The translations under genes were made by a program, and so were the position numbers. From contig JAUWLI010000086.1 in NCBI GenBank assembly GCA_030613765.1, positions 1 through 9,969 of the forward strand: DNA of 9,969 bases, in the 5' to 3' direction. The notes beneath the pieces are model-generated. The model had not been told where the DNA came from, made no database searches, and was given only the letters and a program-made list of their open reading frames with translations. Positions 7,901 through 9,969 of the stretch are shown piece by piece. Every line of letters begins with the position of its first letter. The first letter of the stretch is position 1. The DNA comes from Phycisphaerae bacterium. Lineage in GTDB: Bacteria; Planctomycetota; Phycisphaerae; Sedimentisphaerales; SG8-4.

Positions 7901-8133
7901 GGTTTCGACTGACCAATCACAAAAAAGCCGTCGCGGTCAAAATTTGCGTAGCCGCGAGGTCCCAGCAAATATTCACTTGTATCGTTATCAGCTTTTCCAA
8001 TCTGCCAGAGAAGGTTCCCCGGCGAATTGTTAGCTTGACCGCCCCCCCTGCTTTCTTGTGAAACAAGAAGGGGGGTAGGGGATACAAAAAATAGCACTAA
8101 AAAGATTATAATCTTTAGATTTGTAAGCTTCAT
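4984..8133 (-). CDS. Exported GH92 exo-alpha-mannosidase with N-terminal beta-sandwich module
   Basis: This 1049-residue protein belongs to GH92, Ca2+-dependent inverting exo-alpha-mannosidases acting on alpha-mannans and N-glycans. After a signal peptide (1 to about 26), residues about 38-210 form an extra module beginning LLWQIGKADN. It resembles the carbohydrate-binding-like sandwich of PL4 rhamnogalacturonan lyases; the match is by eye. The GH92 region starts near 308: VDPILGTSQSRW, YPGPSAPFSMVKLSPD (327-342), GFSHLHSWTMGG (361-372). The catalytic (alpha/alpha)6 part has DAFWNTFWNLNQLW (642-655), SNTLEYAYDDW (761-771), HGNQPNM (886-892) and GYPGDEDQGQMGAWY (926-940). By family alignment, E765 is the probable general acid and D930/D932 the base pair. 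A C-terminal sandwich closes it. I chose ATG 8133 because AAGGAG lies 8 nt upstream. The ATG at 8139 would leave 2 nt and only adds MG. Typical GH92 enzymes are near 750 residues; the excess is the N-terminal 300. Codon use looks AT-richer than its neighbours. Confidence 0.9.
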   Translation of the reverse strand: MKLTNLKIIIFLVLFFVSPTPLLVSQESRGGGQANNSPGNLLWQIGKADNDTSEYLLGPRGYANFDRDGFFVIGQSKPAKDWPYAHPGPADGWAGGKRHTFTILFVINRMVPSGNCRLIFDLADTHSSNPPKLRIKVNNRSFEHQPARGGSDASIFGDPKAGREYKFSIDLAAKELKPGVNEITITTVSGSWVLYDWLGLEATPFIELGQPKGALLRGVRLDPWLSRKKELLCRRMWVDLTQIGKDAGVTLHVTGMKPIVPQLEPGNQTVELTLPPFLGNTYVTIELKSDGKTVGTQKVLCKPAKEREPVDWVDPILGTSQSRWMLYPGPSAPFSMVKLSPDNQRQSWKAGYEYLIENIAGFSHLHSWTMGGLLTMPTTGPLKVIPGTEGDPDKGYRSRFSHDKEVASPGYYAVTLDDYNIRAELTATTRAGFQQYTFPKAETAHILFDLETPTEYGYTVLDAQIRKISDTEIEGYSRQRSGRNALWNEFTLHFVARLSKPFESFGGWVGQKIHKDTIKISGKGDVGAFLRYSTSDGEIIKLKTGISLVSIEQARLNLETEMSEFGWDFEAVRNNARKTWNELLSKIEIEGGTFEQKNKFYTNLYRSYCARTILSDVNGKYMDMYEKVQQLEDPASPVYGCDAFWNTFWNLNQLWTLVTPDIANKWVESLLEIYDRGGWLAKGPTGIEYSSIMVASHEIALIVSAYQKGIRNYDIDKAYRASRHIQTEPGRPHEGGGHVGNRQLKSYKEFGYVPVENGPVSNTLEYAYDDWCVAQMAKALGKKDDYKYFTNRAYNYRNVFDPSVGYMRQRHRDGSWVKDFKPYTSRGFVEGNSWQFTWFVPHDVKGLIDLIGKEEFNRRLEEGFEKSAKSNFNATHDRFAEYPINHGNQPNMQAAYLFNFSGTPWLTQKWAREIMEHYYGTGAIDGYPGDEDQGQMGAWYVMSAMGLFEMDGGAATEPTYEIGSPIFDMVIIDLDGKYYKGGKFVIEARNNSIKNKYIQSATLDGKPLNKPWFYHRQLVDGGKLVLQMGPEPNKNWGSAPKAAPPSMTR
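8042..8075 (-). repeat. Strong GC hairpin inside the 5' coding part of GH92
   Basis: In plus-strand terms C6 (8043-8048) pairs with G6 (8070-8075), and TTCTTGT (8053-8059) pairs with ACAAGAA (8063-8069) around a GAA loop, with a 4-nt bulge (8049-8052). The 13 bp start about 58 nt inside the GH92 message and cover codons 20-31, the end of the signal peptide. No T-run follows on either strand, so it is not a normal intrinsic terminator. It includes seven- and six-base homopolymer runs. Confidence 0.6.
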
Positions 8134-8141
8134 ACCCATAG

Positions 8142-8147
8142 CTCCTT
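8142..8147 (-). promoter_or_regulatory. Ribosome binding site that decides the GH92 start
   Basis: AAGGAG on the minus strand (8147-8142) is 8 nt from ATG 8133 but only 2 nt from the in-frame ATG 8139. The 8-nt spacing equals that of the GH36 gene, which supports the shorter protein. Confidence 0.7.
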
Positions 8148-8226
8148 TTTGAAACTCATAATATCGTAACGAACATATTGAACCAACTTTTGGAACTTAT
8201 AGCAATAATTTTTACTGAGATTTTCC

Positions 8227-8237
8227 GTTTGGCAAAC
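8227..8237. repeat. GTTTGGCAAA element, copy 1 (operator-like)
   Basis: GTTTGGCAAAC is a perfect 5-bp inverted repeat around a central G, and its first ten bases recur at 8314-8323. Position and symmetry suit a regulator site between the divergent GH92 and sulfatase genes. No binding protein is known from this window. Confidence 0.35.
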
Positions 8238-8313
8238 TTATGGTCACAACATGGTTTGAGTTATACGAAAGTCTTCTTGAACTATTGAACATCAGAGGAT
8301 ACCATAAGCCACT

Positions 8314-8324
8314 GTTTGGCAAAG
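8314..8324. repeat. GTTTGGCAAA element, copy 2 (operator-like)
   Basis: GTTTGGCAAAG repeats the 8227-8236 element exactly over ten bases, 87 bp further right, with the last base breaking the symmetry. It lies about 93 bp before the sulfatase start. TTTGGCATAC at 3643-3652, in the other divergent region, differs by one base over ten from copy 1 starting at 8228. Confidence 0.35.
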
Positions 8325-8404
8325 GTCTTAATGGAGAATTTATGTTGCTTTGATAACTATCTTGGATTAGTAAGTGTGCCGGACGGAACGGATTTCATTG
8401 CTTG

Positions 8405-8410
8405 AAAGGA
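8405..8410 (+). promoter_or_regulatory. Ribosome binding site of the sulfatase
   Basis: AAAGGA lies 6 nt before ATG 8417. The alternative TTG start at 8402 would place this sequence inside the gene and push five residues in front of the Tat motif, so ATG 8417 is preferred. Confidence 0.6.
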
Positions 8411-8416
8411 TGGTTC

Positions 8417-9844
8417 ATGAATAAACTAAACAGGCGGGATTTTCTCAAGGCGGTCGCTCTTGGTGCGGCCGGTTTGTCTCTGCCGGGGTGCAGAACCAAC
8501 GGCCCGGCTTCGAACGCTTCGGTCTCGAAGAAGCGAACGAACATAATCCTGATTATGATTGACGATTTGAGCTGGATGGACCTGCACTGTCAGGGCAACG
8601 ACCGGCTCGACACACCGAACATCGATCGGCTCGCATCGCAGGGGATGCGTTTTACCGATGCCTATTCTGCTGCTCCGGTCTGTTCACCTACACGGGCGGC
8701 CATCATGACAGGCCAGTCACCTGCTCGTCTGGGTCTGACCACACATATCCCCGACCGTCCGCAGTTCAGGCCAAAAGATGCGACACTGCTTTCAGCAAAG
8801 ACTCTTAATCATCTTCCGCTGGAGCACGTTACGCTCGCCGAGCGGCTAAAAGAGGCCGGCTATGCCACCGGTTTTTTCGGCAAGTGGCACCTCTCGCGGG
8901 CGTCGGCTGAAAAGAACCTCAGTGAGCAGGAACTTCGGCCCGAATTCCAGGGCTTTGATCTAAACATCGGCGGCTGCTCGTTTGGAGGACCGCCAAGCTA
9001 CTTCGATCCCTATCGGAATCCAACCATCAAAAACCGCCGCGAGGGCGAGTACCTGCCCGATCGCCTGGCCGATGAGGCAATAACTTTCCTGAAGGCTCAC
9101 CGTGACGAGCCGTTCTTTGTGGCGTTGTGGAATTACACTGTACACTGGCCGATGCAGGCACCGCAGGCACTAATCGATAAATACGAGAAACGCATCGGTC
9201 CCGGCCTGAAAGACCCGCGGTACGGAGCGATGATAGAGGCTATGGACGCAGCAGTTGGGCGCGTTATGGCAGCCATCGACGAATTAAAGCTTGCCGGTCA
9301 AACGTTAGTGATTTTCACATCGGACAATGGTGGTTTCGATGGCGTCTCCGATAATCGCCCGTTGCGGGCCAGCAAAGGCCACCTCTATGAAGGCGGCATA
9401 CGTGTACCGCTGATTGTCCGCTGGCCGGGGGTAGTTCCGTCAAAAACGATTTGTCGTACACCGGTCATCAGCATGGACTTTTACCCTACGCTGCTGGATG
9501 TCTCTTCTCTACCCCACGGGACCGGCAAGACGCTCGATGGCGAAAGCATCATGCCGCTGCTCAAGCAGACCGGCCCGCTGAAGCGCAAGGCTATTTACTT
9601 CCACTATCCAAACTATGCCTGGCACGGCTCCAACCAATTAGGCGGTGCGGTCCGCGAAGGTGATTACAAACTCATCGAGCGATATGACGATGACTCAGTC
9701 GAGTTATACAACCTTGCTAACGACCTCAGCGAAAAGCGAGACTTGTCCCTGGAAATGCCCCGAAAGGCCGCCGAACTTAAACACAAACTCGACGTCTGGC
9801 TAACTGAATCCGGGGCGATAATGCCTAAACGGTTGTCACCATAA
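8417..9844 (+). CDS. Tat-exported S1-family sulfatase (Cys-type, formylglycine-dependent)
   Basis: This 475-residue enzyme hydrolyses sulfate esters, most likely on a sulfated glycan. The N-terminus has a twin-arginine signal (NRRDFLK, 4-11), a hydrophobic stretch and LPGC, with C25 as a plausible lipid-attachment Cys, so the protein would be exported folded and perhaps membrane-anchored. The alkaline-phosphatase-fold sulfatase domain shows D49-D50 (metal), CSPTRAAIMTG (89-99) with C89 to be converted to formylglycine, FGKWHL (154-159), H243 in TVHWP, SDNGG (302-306, metal D303/N304) and K320 in ASKGHLYEGGIRVP. The C-terminal subdomain ends with VELYNLANDLSE (428-439). Length is normal for S1 sulfatases. 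The subfamily cannot be assigned by eye. Activity needs a formylglycine-generating enzyme or anSME, not present here. I chose ATG 8417 with AAAGGA 6 nt upstream over an in-frame TTG at 8402. Divergent from GH92, suggesting shared control. Confidence 0.92.
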   Translation: MNKLNRRDFLKAVALGAAGLSLPGCRTNGPASNASVSKKRTNIILIMIDDLSWMDLHCQGNDRLDTPNIDRLASQGMRFTDAYSAAPVCSPTRAAIMTGQSPARLGLTTHIPDRPQFRPKDATLLSAKTLNHLPLEHVTLAERLKEAGYATGFFGKWHLSRASAEKNLSEQELRPEFQGFDLNIGGCSFGGPPSYFDPYRNPTIKNRREGEYLPDRLADEAITFLKAHRDEPFFVALWNYTVHWPMQAPQALIDKYEKRIGPGLKDPRYGAMIEAMDAAVGRVMAAIDELKLAGQTLVIFTSDNGGFDGVSDNRPLRASKGHLYEGGIRVPLIVRWPGVVPSKTICRTPVISMDFYPTLLDVSSLPHGTGKTLDGESIMPLLKQTGPLKRKAIYFHYPNYAWHGSNQLGGAVREGDYKLIERYDDDSVELYNLANDLSEKRDLSLEMPRKAAELKHKLDVWLTESGAIMPKRLSP

Positions 9845-9969
9845 AATACCCGACTTTAGAGACTGGGTTAAATTAAAGATTGTTCTTAATGTAGACACTT
9901 GCAGTTTACGGTGTTCTGTAGTATGTAAATGGATTGAGAGTCTTTACTGTGTTATTGAAGTGTTTGATA
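9845..9969. other. Downstream AT-rich segment without a recognised feature
   Basis: After the sulfatase stop there is no open frame of note. An ACCC...GGGT pair shortly after the stop could form a weak four-base stem but has no T-run, so no terminator is called. Confidence 0.5.

Larger units (their letters stand above)
8140..8416. other. Divergent intergenic region between GH92 and sulfatase
   Basis: About 277 bp of AT-rich DNA without a gene. It contains the GH92 ribosome site, two GTTTGGCAAA elements and a TTGAAC-N2-TTGAAC direct repeat (8277-8290). The best GH92 promoter candidate is a TGC-TATAAG extended -10 on the minus strand (8204-8196) without a good -35. I found no convincing sulfatase promoter. 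Confidence 0.6.

Noticed and set aside
8101..8116. Perfect 16-bp palindrome AAAGATTATAATCTTT
   Set aside because: It encodes the Ile-rich core of the GH92 signal peptide (KIIIF), its A/T composition makes chance likely, and with a realistic loop the RNA stem would be short and weak.
8342..8353. Three-codon leader frame ATG TTG CTT TGA with GGAG 5 nt upstream, before the sulfatase
   Set aside because: Too short to separate from chance and no attenuator-like structure follows it.
8402..8416. TTG start adding five residues to the sulfatase
   Set aside because: ATG 8417 has a ribosome site and starts directly before the Tat motif, as in related sulfatases.

Overview
The window looks like part of a polysaccharide-degradation locus from a bacterium of the Planctomycetota (a Phycisphaerae/Sedimentisphaerales-like lineage is my guess) or a relative in the PVC group. 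The evidence is the mix of genes: an exported methyltransferase/PQQ-type beta-propeller fusion with the 'IDQWTHFLHDA' signature, a twin-arginine sulfatase with a Cys-type active site, an NPCBM-GH36 alpha-galactosidase, a long GH92 alpha-mannosidase and a shortened Rho. No SusC/SusD pair is present, which argues against Bacteroidota. The taxon is inference from gene content only.

Layout, left to right: (1) the 5' part of an exported methyltransferase/beta-propeller protein, minus strand, cut by the left edge (1-785), with its own good promoter at 840-867. (2) An exported NPCBM + GH36 alpha-galactosidase, minus strand (932-3469), with a near-perfect Shine-Dalgarno. (3) A 304-bp divergent regulatory region (3470-3773) with a strong extended -10 promoter for the next gene and a 28-bp two-arm inverted repeat. 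(4) A 372-aa Rho-type helicase, the only plus-strand gene in the left two-thirds (3774-4892). (5) A large exported GH92 exo-alpha-mannosidase with an extra N-terminal module, minus strand (4984-8133). (6) A second divergent intergenic region (8134-8416) with two copies of a GTTTGGCAAA element. (7) A Tat-exported, probably lipid-anchored sulfatase, plus strand (8417-9844). (8) About 125 bp of AT-rich sequence with nothing recognisable.

The three hydrolases fit one task: a sulfatase removes sulfate esters, GH36 removes alpha-galactose and GH92 trims alpha-mannose from a sulfated, mannose- and galactose-containing glycan outside the cytoplasm. The substrate is inferred from family knowledge. The Rho paralogue is the odd member. 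It keeps the complete ATPase core but lacks the N-terminal helical domain and the aromatic residues of the primary RNA site, and its secondary-site loop is longer and arginine-rich. It sits divergently from GH36 and convergently with GH92, so a locus-specific or alternative termination factor is possible.

The most useful second looks are the divergent Rho, the export signal on a methyltransferase-fold protein, the operator-like inverted repeat over the GH36 promoter region, the TTTGGCA-type element shared by both divergent regions, and a strong GC hairpin just inside the GH92 coding sequence.
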